Made by a program: the position numbers and the translations under genes. A stretch of 64,000 bases of DNA from Hyphomicrobiales bacterium. GTDB lineage: Bacteria > Pseudomonadota > Alphaproteobacteria > Rhizobiales > Rhizobiaceae. This document shows positions 7,001 to 16,192 of this stretch, in pieces (within the stretch, counting starts at the first letter, position 1; each line of letters starts with the position of its first letter). The notes below the pieces were generated by a model, which did no database searches, was not told where the DNA came from, and saw only the letters and a list, made by a program, of their open reading frames with translations. The DNA lies in assembly GCA_900472625.1 (NCBI GenBank), contig UCIT01000070.1, positions 1-64,000 of the forward strand, given 5' to 3'.

Positions 7001-9907
7001 TCAAGAGGCGACGGGATATTGAAAACTTCCCATCATACTTCTCAAAATGATCGCTGATATGGGGCGACTGAACAGGTAGCCTTGGCACTGGTCACAGCCC
7101 TCCGCGGTAAGACAGGTGAATTGATCATCCTGCTCTACACCTTCTGCGGTGACGATTGCCGAAAAGCTTGTCCCCAAACCGATGATGGCGCGTACGATTG
7201 CCAGGCTTTCCTTGGACGAGGTCAATTCGGCGACAAACGACTGATCGATCTTAAGCTTGTCGAACGAAAACCGGCGGAGATATGCGAGACTGGAATATCC
7301 TGTCCCAAAATCGTCGAGCGCGATCCGCGCCCCGAGCGTCTTCAACTGGTTCAGAAGACGTATATTTTCATCGCTATCGGTAAGGAAAACGGATTCCGTG
7401 ATCTCCAGTTCGAGCCGATCTGGAGCAAGGTTTGAACGTTCCAGCGCTCTGGTAACGCCCGCAACTAGATTGAACCCTGTAAACTGCCGTGGCGAAAGGT
7501 TGACTGCGATCCGCACGCTGTCCGGCCAGCGGGCAGCTTCGTGGCATGCTTGCTCGAGTACCCATTGACCGATGACCTGAATCAGACCGGAGGCTTCCGC
7601 GACCGGTATGAACTCGGCCGGTGAAATAAGCCCACGATCTGGGTGACGCCAGCGCAATAGCGCTTCGCAACAGACAATGCGGCCTGAGCGGCTGTCTATT
7701 ATCGGCTGGTAGTCAATCTCCAGCTGTGATTTTTCGAGTGCATACTTGAGCTCTTCTCGCAGTATCCAGTCTCGATCCGCCTTTTCTTCCATTTTTGGCT
7801 GAAAATAGACAAAGGTTCCAGTCCCTGCTGCTTTGGCGGCGTAAAGCGCTAAGTCCCCACGCTTGATCAAGGCGTCTGACGTTTCTCCATCGGCTGGGCT
7901 GAGAACGATGCCAATGCTGCAGCCGACTGAGACGGAATGCCCGTAAACATTGAAAGGCTGCTTGATAGCCGAGATTAACCGGCGCGCAAGGCGGCTTGCG
8001 CTGCGCTTCGTGACCTTGCCCTGATGGATCACGCCAAACTCATCGCCGCCCAACCTGGCGACGATATCTTCGTCTCCCTTTGCAAAGAGCATTCTCTTCG
8101 ACAGTTGCCGCAGCAACTCATCTCCGGCGTGGTGACCGAGGCTGTCGTTCACCGCCTTGAACCGGTCGAGGTCGATCAGAAGAAGGGCAAAACGGGAGGG
8201 CGAGCCGATAAAATGCTTTCCAAGCAATCCCTGGAACGACAGCCGGTTGGGGAGATCGGTGAGAATATCGTGCAGCGAGAGATGTCGGTTGCGCTCCTCA
8301 ACCTTCAGCTTTTCGGTAACATCCTCAGAGATCCCCAAAAGGTAGCGTGGTTTCCCATCAACGTCCGGGACCCCAATTTTCTGTGTGCGCAGCGACCTGA
8401 GGCCGCCGGGTGTAGACAAGGGTTCGTTCTCGATCGTAACGAGTTCGCCTGCGGCGACAACCTCGCGGTCAGCCAGTCTGAAACGTTCGGCCTCCGCTTC
8501 GTCAAAAAGGTCGAAGTCGCTTTTACCGATAAGATCCTCACGGCTGATGCCTAGAAGACTTTCTCCAGCTTTGTTAAGGAGGACAAAACGACCGTCGGAA
8601 GCGTCCTTGACAAAGACCATCGAAGGGATGCTCTCGACCACTGCATCAAGGAAAATCCTGGTACTCGCCAATTCAGATGCTGCGCGCTCGCGCTCTGTCA
8701 CGTCTAGGTTGGCGGCAAGGACACAATCCGTGTTGTTGTAACGTATCCGCCGCGCGTATGTCAGAACCTTTATCGTCGATCCTGCGGCGGTAATATGATT
8801 ACCGGGATGCTCGGACTGGTAGATTTCGCCAAAGTTCTTGATCGTCTGGCGAACCTCATCGCGCTCTTCATCCAGCCGGATGTCGAGCGCGTTTTTCTCT
8901 AAGGCCTCATTTTTTGCGTATTGATAAAGACGGCATGCTGCGTCGTTCACCGCCAGGAAGTCGAGGCTTTGCGCATCAAAGATCCACATCGGAATGGGAT
9001 TTCGCTCGAACAGCATTTGGAACGAGTCTTCACGAAGCCGGCGTTCAGTGATGTCTCGGATGATAACGCCCATTCCGAAGCTTCCATCGCTCGACCAAAT
9101 GCCTGCCGAGAATTCGATCGGAATTTCTACGCCGCTCTTGTGAAGGCCAACCGCCTCAATCGGTTTGAACGAGAGGAAGTCGACTCGCGAAGCTCGAAAC
9201 TTACGATTGACCGCCGCCATCTTCTGCTGAAGTTTTGGCGGTAGCAGTTTATCGATCGGCTGATTCAAGAGTTCATCTTTGGCATAACCAAAGATCACGG
9301 AGGAGGCTTCGTTCGCATAGGTGACGTTGCCAGCAACACCGATGTGGATGATGGCGTCCTGAGATGCCTGGTTGAGACAGAGCGCCGCCCGCTGGCTGTC
9401 AGACACTTGCTTGAGAGCTAAGTGGCGAACAACGAGGCCGGCGAGTTCGGCAAGCGTTTCGCGCTCTCTTTCCGAAAGTGTGAGGCGCGGAGCTGGATCT
9501 ATAATGCACAGCGCGCCAAGCGTGTGCCCATGTTCCGAAATCAGCGGTGCTTCAGCGTGTAAGCAAGCCTTTGAACCGCCGCCTCCGGGTAGCGCGGCCG
9601 CAAAGATCGCGGTTTCATCAACGAAGACATTTGGCGACGTGGTGGCGCCAATGATAATGGCGTGCGGTAGTTCGTTAGCTTCCCAACCTACCTCTGCTCC
9701 GATCCAGGTGGTCGCGCCAGCCGTGAAATAAATGACGGTGGTTGGCACATCGAAAATCTTTGACGTCACCTGAACGATCTGATCGAGAACCGGGTCCGGT
9801 TCACCCCTAAGGTGAGCGTAAGAGGCCCCCTTACCGCTGCTGTCATCTTCGTGAGGATCTGCAGGCCATTGATTCGATCGGTGATTTTCCATCGCAGTAC
9901 TCGACAC
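7001..9907 (-). CDS. GAF-PAS-PAS-PAS-GGDEF-EAL cyclic-di-GMP protein
   Basis: This 968-residue cytoplasmic multi-sensor has a GAF domain at about 35-165 (with CLHAEAPLISEHGHTLGALC, seen as AEAPLISEHG and LGALCIID). Three PAS domains follow between about 175 and 535, each closing in a PAC-like ITERRLRE, VTERERA or VTEKLKVEE. The GGDEF domain is at about 545-705 (ARLGGDEFGV), and the EAL domain covers roughly 715-955 (CEALLRWRHP, NLSPRQF, EITES, DDFGTGYSSL, KIDQSF, AEGVE). The RxxD I-site reads GDED. Both active sites look intact. It is divergent from the CHASE4 protein across a 324-base gap. No membrane segment is seen, so it responds to internal signals. Confidence 0.93.
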   Translation of the reverse strand: MSSTAMENHRSNQWPADPHEDDSSGKGASYAHLRGEPDPVLDQIVQVTSKIFDVPTTVIYFTAGATTWIGAEVGWEANELPHAIIIGATTSPNVFVDETAIFAAALPGGGGSKACLHAEAPLISEHGHTLGALCIIDPAPRLTLSERERETLAELAGLVVRHLALKQVSDSQRAALCLNQASQDAIIHIGVAGNVTYANEASSVIFGYAKDELLNQPIDKLLPPKLQQKMAAVNRKFRASRVDFLSFKPIEAVGLHKSGVEIPIEFSAGIWSSDGSFGMGVIIRDITERRLREDSFQMLFERNPIPMWIFDAQSLDFLAVNDAACRLYQYAKNEALEKNALDIRLDEERDEVRQTIKNFGEIYQSEHPGNHITAAGSTIKVLTYARRIRYNNTDCVLAANLDVTERERAASELASTRIFLDAVVESIPSMVFVKDASDGRFVLLNKAGESLLGISREDLIGKSDFDLFDEAEAERFRLADREVVAAGELVTIENEPLSTPGGLRSLRTQKIGVPDVDGKPRYLLGISEDVTEKLKVEERNRHLSLHDILTDLPNRLSFQGLLGKHFIGSPSRFALLLIDLDRFKAVNDSLGHHAGDELLRQLSKRMLFAKGDEDIVARLGGDEFGVIHQGKVTKRSASRLARRLISAIKQPFNVYGHSVSVGCSIGIVLSPADGETSDALIKRGDLALYAAKAAGTGTFVYFQPKMEEKADRDWILREELKYALEKSQLEIDYQPIIDSRSGRIVCCEALLRWRHPDRGLISPAEFIPVAEASGLIQVIGQWVLEQACHEAARWPDSVRIAVNLSPRQFTGFNLVAGVTRALERSNLAPDRLELEITESVFLTDSDENIRLLNQLKTLGARIALDDFGTGYSSLAYLRRFSFDKLKIDQSFVAELTSSKESLAIVRAIIGLGTSFSAIVTAEGVEQDDQFTCLTAEGCDQCQGYLFSRPISAIILRSMMGSFQYPVAS

Positions 9908-10231
9908 GGGCGGCTGTCCTTGGCCCGAATGACCCGAGCCGGATTAATACCTTCTTATTCAATATCAAATTCTGCATCACTAATATTTCGAAGGCCTTAA
10001 TTTCAGCCGGCAAAATATCGGCGTTGCATGATGTCTGGGCAGAAAGACACAGCCTGAACCGACGCCAGCCTGATAGACCGACACAGGAAGAATGCGAAGC
10101 AACCGCATCTTTAAGGCAATCGCTAAACGTGACGCGGCAACCGATCGCGTGACACAATTTTAACCCTGTCTATTCCCTCTGGTTTAACAGAGCTGACATA
10201 AGCTTCTGCTTAATTGGAAGGCAGATGGCGC
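9908..10231. other. Divergent intergenic region between two c-di-GMP genes
   Basis: A 324-base spacer that must hold promoters for both divergent genes. It is more AT-rich around 9950-10000 and 10150-10215 than its neighbours. No clear sigma factor consensus or operator was recognised. GGAAGG at 10216-10221 is the likely ribosome site of the downstream gene. Confidence 0.4.
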
Positions 10232-12406
10232 ATGATCAGGCAGTCGCAGTTGTTCTTGAAGTGGATTATTCCGGCGAGTGTGTCGGCGTTAGTGGGCGCC
10301 ATGCTGCTGGGCACCCTGTATTGGGCCGCAGCCAGAACGGACGAAGTCGCCGCAGCGCGGCAGAAGAGCCTCGTCTCTCTCATCGTGTCGAAGATACAGT
10401 CTGCGGTCGCTCATGATCAGGAAAGTGCGACGGTGTGGGACGATGCCGTGGTTCGGACCAAAGAACGCGATCTTGACTGGCTTGATGTGAACCTTGGCCG
10501 GTGGATGAACACCTACTTTGGCCATGACGCTGCCATCGTGCTCTCGGCAGACGGCCAAGTGATCTACCAGTTCGTTGCGGAGTCAGCTAACGGGGTGCCG
10601 ACAAGAGATCTTAGCCTTGCTTACAGCCCGTTGGCGCACCGTCTCCATGAACGGCTCAGTGCCAGCGACCAGGACGGAATATCGGACCGGGTGCTGTCGA
10701 TTGGTGAGAGCGACCTGGTTCACGTTGGAGGCCGGCCGGCAGTTGTCAGTGTCAAACCCATCATTTCCGATACAGGAAAGATCGAGCAGCGGGCGGGTGA
10801 GGAAAATCTGCATGTCGCGGTCCAATTTCTCGACGGCGAATTTTCCGACGATATAGGCACTGAATACCAATTTGCGGAAATGATCTTCACGCAAAAGATG
10901 CCTCAAGACAAGCGACACTCGCAGGTCGCTCTCACGTCGCGGTCCGGTGACGTTATCGGGTACTTCAGCTGGCATCCTTTTGAGCCTGGAACCAGCGTCC
11001 TGCACGCGACCCTGCCGGTTGTCGGCCTATCCGTCGTGGCAATTTTCCTTGCTACCAGTCTGGCAGGTCATGCGATCTGGAGACGATCGGTCAAGCTCAA
11101 CTTCAACCGTCAGGAGCTTCAGCATCTGGCGCTGCATGACCCGTTGACGGGGCTTGCGAACAGAGCTCATTTCAAAAGCGAGCTCACGGCGCGGCTGCAG
11201 CGAGCATCCCCCGAGGATATCTGCAGCGTGCTCTTTATCGACCTCGACCGGTTCAAAGCCGTGAACGATACTCACGGCCACCCGACTGGTGACAAGCTGA
11301 TTTCTCTGGTTGCGAAACGAATGAAGGAAATACTTCCAAACGCCCTGATCGGACGAATTGGCGGCGACGAGTTCACGGTCTTCCTGGAAAAAATGGAAGC
11401 TGAAGAAGTGGCGGTCATTGCAGAACAGATCGTGACGTGCCTGCATGAACCTTTTGAGATCGATGGGGTTTATGTTTCGATTGGAGCGAGCGTCGGTGTG
11501 GCAATTGCGACGGGTGCGGAGGCTGATGCGATCGAGTTGACAAGGCAGGCTGATATCGCCCTCTATCATGCGAAAGCCGCCGGTCGAAACGCTTACGCTC
11601 TGTTCGGCGTGCATATGGACGAACTTCTTCGCACGCGTCGCAGGCTTGAGCACGACCTCCGTGAAGCGCTGTCGACACGAACCCAGATCGAAATTGCTTA
11701 TCAGCCAGTCTACTCGTCCGACAGCTCGATCCCGTGTTCGTTGGAGGCACTGTCACGCTGGCGACACCCCGAGCTCGGCTCTATTGCTCCAGACGTGTTC
11801 ATTCCCCTCGCGGAGGAAATCGGCGTCATCCACAAGATCGGCGCCCTTGTACTTGAAGACGCATGCAGCTTGATTGCGCTTTTGCCGTCGATCAGCGTTG
11901 CTGTGAATGCTTCCGCCGTGGAATTAAGCGCTCCAGGTTACCCGTTGCGCGTCCTGTCTACCCTGGACAAGTGGGGGATCGACGCGAGCCGGCTCGAAAT
12001 CGAAATCACCGAGAGCCTGGCAATCAATGGCCAAGAGGAAGCTGAGCGTAACATCATGATGCTCAGGAAGGCCGGCGTGAAGTTTGCCATCGATGACTTT
12101 GGAACTGGATATTCCTCATTCTCCAGAGTTCAGAACGTGACGGTGGATCGGCTCAAGATCGACAAATCCTTCATTGGTGGAATTCGCGAAGGTAGAAACA
12201 GCGCGATTGTCGAGGCCATAATTAACATGGCGCGAGCGCAAGGATTGCGAACAACAGCCGAAGGCGTCGAGACGAACGAACAAAGGGATGCGCTGAAGTC
12301 GCTGGGTTGCGATAACATTCAGGGCTTCCTGATGTCGCGGCCGATCGCGCGTAAGGAGATCTTGGCGCTGCTGGAAACGCTCGAACTCGAGAGCGATCTG
12401 CTCTAA
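10232..12406 (+). CDS. CHASE4-GGDEF-EAL membrane cyclic-di-GMP protein
   Basis: This 724-residue protein has a first membrane segment at about 11-33 and a periplasmic CHASE4 region to about 250 (HDQESATVWDDAV, WLDVNLGRWM). A second membrane segment (PVVGLSVVAIFLATSLAG) follows, then GGDEF (RIGGDEFTVF) and EAL domains (LEALSRWRHPELG, EITES, DDFGTGYSSF, KIDKSFI, AEGVET). The I-site is missing (LPNA). It links an external cue to c-di-GMP synthesis or breakdown. The ATG at 10232 is preferred over a TTG at 10214, as GGAAGG is properly spaced before it. It shares architecture with the protein at 60324-62639 near the other end of the window. Confidence 0.92.
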   Translation: MIRQSQLFLKWIIPASVSALVGAMLLGTLYWAAARTDEVAAARQKSLVSLIVSKIQSAVAHDQESATVWDDAVVRTKERDLDWLDVNLGRWMNTYFGHDAAIVLSADGQVIYQFVAESANGVPTRDLSLAYSPLAHRLHERLSASDQDGISDRVLSIGESDLVHVGGRPAVVSVKPIISDTGKIEQRAGEENLHVAVQFLDGEFSDDIGTEYQFAEMIFTQKMPQDKRHSQVALTSRSGDVIGYFSWHPFEPGTSVLHATLPVVGLSVVAIFLATSLAGHAIWRRSVKLNFNRQELQHLALHDPLTGLANRAHFKSELTARLQRASPEDICSVLFIDLDRFKAVNDTHGHPTGDKLISLVAKRMKEILPNALIGRIGGDEFTVFLEKMEAEEVAVIAEQIVTCLHEPFEIDGVYVSIGASVGVAIATGAEADAIELTRQADIALYHAKAAGRNAYALFGVHMDELLRTRRRLEHDLREALSTRTQIEIAYQPVYSSDSSIPCSLEALSRWRHPELGSIAPDVFIPLAEEIGVIHKIGALVLEDACSLIALLPSISVAVNASAVELSAPGYPLRVLSTLDKWGIDASRLEIEITESLAINGQEEAERNIMMLRKAGVKFAIDDFGTGYSSFSRVQNVTVDRLKIDKSFIGGIREGRNSAIVEAIINMARAQGLRTTAEGVETNEQRDALKSLGCDNIQGFLMSRPIARKEILALLETLELESDLL

Positions 12407-12534
12407 CGACCCGCACTTCAACGTTCAGCACTAGCTTTTGTCGCCATCACCAATCATGCCTGGGACAACCTCTGCTCTATAAAGTGGCGGTGGTGCGGTC
12501 GTTGGGGCCACCATCGATGGGAAGGGGAAATTTG

Positions 12535-13260
12535 ATGAGCATGAAAAAATATTCTGCAGAGGCAATCGGTACATTCTGGTTGACGTTTGGCGGATGCGGT
12601 AGCGCGGTTATTGCAGCCGGCCTACCGGACGTGGGTATCGGCTATCTGGGCGTCTCGATTGCTTTCGGTTTGACGGTTATCACAATGGCCTACGCTATTG
12701 GCCATATCTCAGGATGCCACCTCAATCCTGCCGTCACGGTTGGCCTTGCGGCCGGCGGGCGATTTCCGACAAGCCAGATCATCCCATATATCGTGGCGCA
12801 GGTGATCGGCGGGATCATCGGTGGCGCAGTGCTCTACCTTATCGCAAGCGGCAAGGCGGGATTTGACCTTAACGGCGGCTTTGCCTCGAACGGCTATGGC
12901 GACCATTCTCCCGGACAATATTCGCTGTTTGCATGTCTGGTGGCGGAGTTCGTGTTGACCGGTATGTTCCTGTTCATCATCATGGGCGCGACGCATGGCA
13001 AGGCTCCGGCGGGTTTTGCCCCGCTGGCGATCGGGCTTGGTCTCGCTCTCATTCACCTCATCAGCATCAATGTTACGAACACCTCCGTGAACCCGGCGCG
13101 AAGCACCGGTGTGGCGGTTTTTGCCGCGGGCTGGGCCCTGCAGCAGCTGTGGCTCTTCTGGTTGGCGCCGATGGCCGGCGGTATCGTCGGCGGCGTCCTT
13201 TATCGCTGGCTCAGCACCGAGCCGAGCGGTCAGATCGTAGGATCCGTCCCGGCTGAATAG
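12535..13260 (+). CDS. aqpZ: Aquaporin Z (water channel)
   Basis: This 241-residue MIP-family protein has six membrane segments and both half-helix motifs: HLNPAVTVG in the first half and SVNPARSTG in the second. The spacing and the SVNPARSTGVA context match AqpZ rather than the glycerol facilitator, which carries longer loops. It moves water across the inner membrane and fits the osmotic-stress theme of the window. The start (MSMKKYSAEAIGTFWL) follows GGAAGGGGAAA. A strong hairpin follows the stop, so it appears monocistronic. Confidence 0.95.
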   Translation: MSMKKYSAEAIGTFWLTFGGCGSAVIAAGLPDVGIGYLGVSIAFGLTVITMAYAIGHISGCHLNPAVTVGLAAGGRFPTSQIIPYIVAQVIGGIIGGAVLYLIASGKAGFDLNGGFASNGYGDHSPGQYSLFACLVAEFVLTGMFLFIIMGATHGKAPAGFAPLAIGLGLALIHLISINVTNTSVNPARSTGVAVFAAGWALQQLWLFWLAPMAGGIVGGVLYRWLSTEPSGQIVGSVPAE

Positions 13261-13271
13261 GTAAAACAGCT

Positions 13272-13293
13272 GTGGGCGGCGCTCGCCGCCCAC
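13272..13293 (+). terminator. Strong hairpin after aqpZ
   Basis: GTGGGCGGCG and CGCCGCCCAC form a perfect 10-base stem around CT, starting 12 bases after the aqpZ stop. There is no T run after it, so it may be a rho-assisted or transcript-stabilising stem rather than a classical terminator. Confidence 0.45.
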
Positions 13294-13417
13294 CGCGCCA
13301 ATCAGCGCTCAGCCGCGCGTCGCGCCGACTTGACTGGCGTTTGCTGGCAGCGGCCCTATCTACGGGAGATGCAACGCTGCTCTTGAGAGCAGGACATGAT
13401 GTAGGGGGAGGCCAATC

Positions 13418-13834
13418 ATGAAATTCGGACAATTCTGCGGTTTGATCGCAGACGAGATGGACCTTCAACATAGCGACTTCCTGTTGGGTGCGGAGATCCT
13501 TTTTGCTTCGGACCCTGTCGGGAAAGCTCAAGAGACTGTTTTGTCGCTGCCGGACCGTTCGATATCGGCCAACGACGCGGCACTGCTGATCTGCCTCGTC
13601 GTTGCCATGGACCAAGGGCATGTCGATCCCTCGCAATGTGCTGAGGCGGCTAACGATATTGCTGCCCTGGGGCAGAACCTTTCGCTCCTAATCGATGCAG
13701 TGGAGAAAGGAGAACCTGCGGTCCTCAACATCAGCGGCCGTTTTGAGGCCAACGTGACCGTTCCTCGATCCTTGACCGCGAAAATTTCGCCGCTGATCCG
13801 GGGCGGGGCAGTCGCCCACCTCAGATCAATTTAG
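13418..13834 (+). CDS. Hypothetical protein, 138 residues
   Basis: I do not recognise this family. The protein is soluble, with no signal peptide and no membrane segment. The middle part (AALLICLVVAMDQGHVDP and EAANDIAALGQNLSLL) looks helical, and the C-terminus ends in a basic VPRSLTAKISPLIRGG stretch. It has a very strong ribosome site (GGGGGAGG, 13403-13410) before ATG 13418, so it is likely translated. The DUF309 gene follows after 11 bases on the same strand, so the two form an operon. Function unknown. Confidence 0.6.
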   Translation: MKFGQFCGLIADEMDLQHSDFLLGAEILFASDPVGKAQETVLSLPDRSISANDAALLICLVVAMDQGHVDPSQCAEAANDIAALGQNLSLLIDAVEKGEPAVLNISGRFEANVTVPRSLTAKISPLIRGGAVAHLRSI

Positions 13835-13845
13835 CGGCTAAAACC

Positions 13846-14385
13846 ATGAGACGTCCGCGCTGGGTTCCTCGCAGACCGTTTCCGGTCTATGCATATCTTC
13901 CGGGCCGGCACCCGCATCCTGTCCGCGACCCGCTGGGACATAGTTATCAGCTACAGCCTGTGCCGGTTGACGCCACGATTGAATCAGAAGAGTTCCTGTG
14001 GGGTGAAGATCTCTTCAATCACGGCTACTATTGGGAAGCTCATGAGGCGTGGGAAGGAATTTGGCACATCTCTGACAAGGGCAGCGAAATCCGGGCCGTC
14101 TTGAAGGGCTTGATCCTGTTGTCGGCCGCCGGCGTTAAAATCAGAGAAGGCAAGCGCACGGCAGCGATGCGACACGCCGGACGCGCAGCGGGGTTGTTTC
14201 GGAACCTGGCGAATAGTCATCGTCATCACTTTGAACGGGCGCTTGGCATTCGGCTGGACATGCGTGCCGAGCGCGCAGAGACAACCGCAGCCGCTCCACC
14301 GGCGTTGCTGAGAGCCAGCAGGGGCCCGCCTGAACCGGTCTTCGAGTTCATCCTTGGAAGCGAACTTCCGCCTCCAACCACCTGA
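13846..14385 (+). CDS. DUF309-family protein
   Basis: A 179-residue protein whose central part (about 48-115) carries the DUF309 signature: LFNHGYYWEAHEAWEGIW, then LKGLILLSAAGVKIREG. The paired HE and WE residues of that motif are the conserved feature of the family, whose biochemical role is unknown. The N-terminal 45 residues are arginine/proline rich, and the tail after about 150 is low complexity. It lies 11 bases after the hypothetical gene at 13418 and is probably translated from the same message. Confidence 0.75.
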   Translation: MRRPRWVPRRPFPVYAYLPGRHPHPVRDPLGHSYQLQPVPVDATIESEEFLWGEDLFNHGYYWEAHEAWEGIWHISDKGSEIRAVLKGLILLSAAGVKIREGKRTAAMRHAGRAAGLFRNLANSHRHHFERALGIRLDMRAERAETTAAAPPALLRASRGPPEPVFEFILGSELPPPTT

Positions 14386-14421
14386 ACGCATGTCATGGGG
14401 CGCCAGGCATCTAGTTGAGAA

Positions 14422-14676
14422 TTAGCCGGCAGGTTTCGGACGGACTGGGGGCTTCGCCTTTTTCGGCGCAACGATCCCAAGCTCCCGATTCAGCTTTTTC
14501 AGTGCCACCTTACGCGTCCGGCGGATACCTTCCGCCTTTTCGCGAGCACGCTTCACGGAAGGCTTTTCATAATGCTCCCGAAGACGCATCTCCCGAAACA
14601 CACCTTCCTGCTGCAACTCTTTCTTCAGGAAGCGCAAAGCCTGATCAACATTGTTATCCCGCACCAGAACTTGCAA
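14422..14676 (-). CDS. rpsU: 30S ribosomal protein S21 (accessory copy)
   Basis: An 84-residue basic protein with the S21 pattern: QVLVRDNNVDQALRFLKK, then EGVFREMRLREHYEKPS, then KRAREKAEGIRR. S21 joins the 30S subunit and helps initiation; rhizobia often carry more than one copy. The start codon is TTG at 14676, with GGAGTGG about 6 bases upstream; no in-frame ATG gives the conserved N-terminus. The lysine/proline-rich C-terminus (APKKAKPPVRPKP) is longer than in the E. coli protein. The setting among accessory genes suggests a paralogue rather than the housekeeping copy. Confidence 0.92.
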   Translation of the reverse strand: MQVLVRDNNVDQALRFLKKELQQEGVFREMRLREHYEKPSVKRAREKAEGIRRTRKVALKKLNRELGIVAPKKAKPPVRPKPAG

Positions 14677-14815
14677 GCGCCACTCCTATATTATTGACCG
14701 GCCCTCCATACGCGTACGGCCGACCTCTGGCAATATTGCCCCTGCGTGAGAAGCGGGAATGACCGTTTCAGCAGCGGCAGCGACCTAAAATTCCAGCACC
14801 GGTTTCCGCGATATC

Positions 14816-15088
14816 TTATAGGCTTCTCTGAACCACAGCTATAGCGACAATGCCTGTTTCAGCGGCTGCTCGTATCATGGCCTCTCTCAATCGATCGGGT
14901 TCAGTCAGCCCGATAATAACGTCAAGACAAATCTTGATAGCGTCGTAAAACTGCTCGCCATCATCTACGGGCCAGTAGCGTAATAAGAGCTCGGCTGCAT
15001 CCCGCGCAGTGCGCACGACCGCGCGGTCCTTCTTTTCCCCGAACACCAGAACCACCGGCTCAAAACGCCGGGACGAGTCCCATTTCAT
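14816..15088 (-). CDS. DUF982-family protein
   Basis: The family is recognised from the line FEPVVLVFGEKKDRAVV, then ARDAAELLLRYWPVDDG and CLDVIIGL, followed by EAMIRAAAETGI. This is the rhizobial DUF982 pattern: a short strand, a WP motif, and an R-x-A helix near the end. The start at 15088 gives the usual length of about 90 residues. Longer starts at 15208 or 15229 add 40-47 residues that do not look like the family. The function of the family is unknown. A second, broken DUF982 gene lies at about 46.1-46.3 kb. Confidence 0.75.
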   Translation of the reverse strand: MKWDSSRRFEPVVLVFGEKKDRAVVRTARDAAELLLRYWPVDDGEQFYDAIKICLDVIIGLTEPDRLREAMIRAAAETGIVAIAVVQRSL

Positions 15089-15277
15089 CAGGCCTGCCCC
15101 ACAGGACAATTCATGATGGTATTCTGCAATTTCTACCACATCTTTTGACAAGAAAAACGCACAACTTCCGGCGCCGAGAGTTGAGACGCTGGATCTGGAC
15201 TGAGTCATCGGCCATTGGGCAAGATGCATGTTCGCGAGCTTCCGGGGGATGCGGCCGGCTCATACAGCGGAACGCGC

Positions 15278-15585
15278 TCAAGCCGAGAGGTTTCGATTAT
15301 CCGGACCCATCCCAACCGCCTCGTCCACCGCTCCGAGTAAATTCCGGACAATCTCTGACGTACAACGATAATAGATTGTTTGGGCATCACGCCTCGTCTC
15401 GACCAAGCCTGCGGCACGCAAGCGTGCAAGGTGTTGCGACGTCGCAGACTGGCTAAGCCCGGCGATGGATGAAAGCCCGGCGACCTTGTATCTTGCAACA
15501 ACATTGCTCTGACCAGACTGAGGCGCACAGGATTGCCGAGAATGGCGCAGAGTGCGGCCGCTTTCACCGCCTGTTCCTCATCCAA
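15278..15585 (-). pseudogene. ArsR-family winged-helix regulator, frameshifted
   Basis: A TTG at 15585 with AAGGAG 9 bases upstream starts AVKAAALCAILGNPVRLSLV, the classic ArsR N-terminus. After about 30 residues the homologous sequence continues in a different frame: LSQSATSQHLARLRAAGLVE and TRRDAQTIYYRC, the recognition helix and wing, ending at 15278. One base is gained or lost near 15490. As written the protein loses its DNA-recognition helix. Either the gene is dead or the base is a sequencing error. Its target would probably have been itself and the small genes beside it. Confidence 0.75.
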
Positions 15586-15651
15586 GTCAAAAGTCTCCTT
15601 ATGCCCCTGAAAAACAACACCCGTGATCCAGGATCATCGGGACGCTCAGCC

Positions 15652-15849
15652 TCAAGGACAGAGGGGCCGCGTTATCAAGGCACGCTGCCGTTCGTGGTAA
15701 GGCCTGAACGACCGGTACTCCCAGCGTCCTGTCGGACCTTCCCGCCGATAGACGATTTCCAGACAGTGGACGCTGTCGTCGACAGGCAAGACCGGATACC
15801 AAGCATACCACATCGACCAGACAAGCTTGTCTCGTTTTCTGTCTGACAT
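15652..15849 (-). CDS. Hypothetical small protein, 65 residues
   Basis: Starting at MSDRKRDKLVWSMWYAWYP, this is a short aromatic-rich protein. The tail RWEYRSFRPYHERQ is basic. GAGAGACG lies just before the start. I recall the general pattern from rhizobial genomes but no function is known. It follows the membrane protein at 15863-16192 by 13 bases on the same strand and is probably in the same transcript as the cyclo-ligase-like gene. Confidence 0.5.
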   Translation of the reverse strand: MSDRKRDKLVWSMWYAWYPVLPVDDSVHCLEIVYRREGPTGRWEYRSFRPYHERQRALITRPLCP

Positions 15850-15862
15850 CGTGTCGTCTCTC

Positions 15863-16192
15863 CTATGCCTGAAGGCCACCTGTTATTGTGAAGCAGGCGA
15901 TAAGAGCGACCGCCGACAGGCCGGTGCTAATCGCAGGGCGCAGATAAAGCCTGGCGATCGCTGAACACGCGATCCCAAGTGCGAATACGAGGCTTCCGAT
16001 GACAAAACCGAGATGGAAAAAGGAGAGCGTGACCGTCGTTAGTGCTACGCTTGTAGCGATCATGGTCGTAACCGATGTCTGTGTGGCGAGATCCATGTCT
16101 CGCCGAAATATAATCAGGAAAGGATCCCACGCGAACGCTATGGCGACGGCCAGGCAAAGCGGGACCGTCCATGTAACCGGCGACAGGCTCAT
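15863..16192 (-). CDS. Small integral membrane protein, 109 residues
   Basis: Four hydrophobic segments can be drawn: VPLCLAVAIAFAWDPFLIIF, SVALTTVTLSFFHLGFVIG, LVFALGIACSAIARLYL and GLSAVALIACFTI. The charged part FRRDMDLATQ lies between the first and second. Its start overlaps the cyclo-ligase stop by 4 bases (16189-16192), so the two are translationally coupled. No family is recognised. It may be a small inner-membrane accessory protein. Confidence 0.6.
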   Translation of the reverse strand: MSLSPVTWTVPLCLAVAIAFAWDPFLIIFRRDMDLATQTSVTTMIATSVALTTVTLSFFHLGFVIGSLVFALGIACSAIARLYLRPAISTGLSAVALIACFTITGGLQA

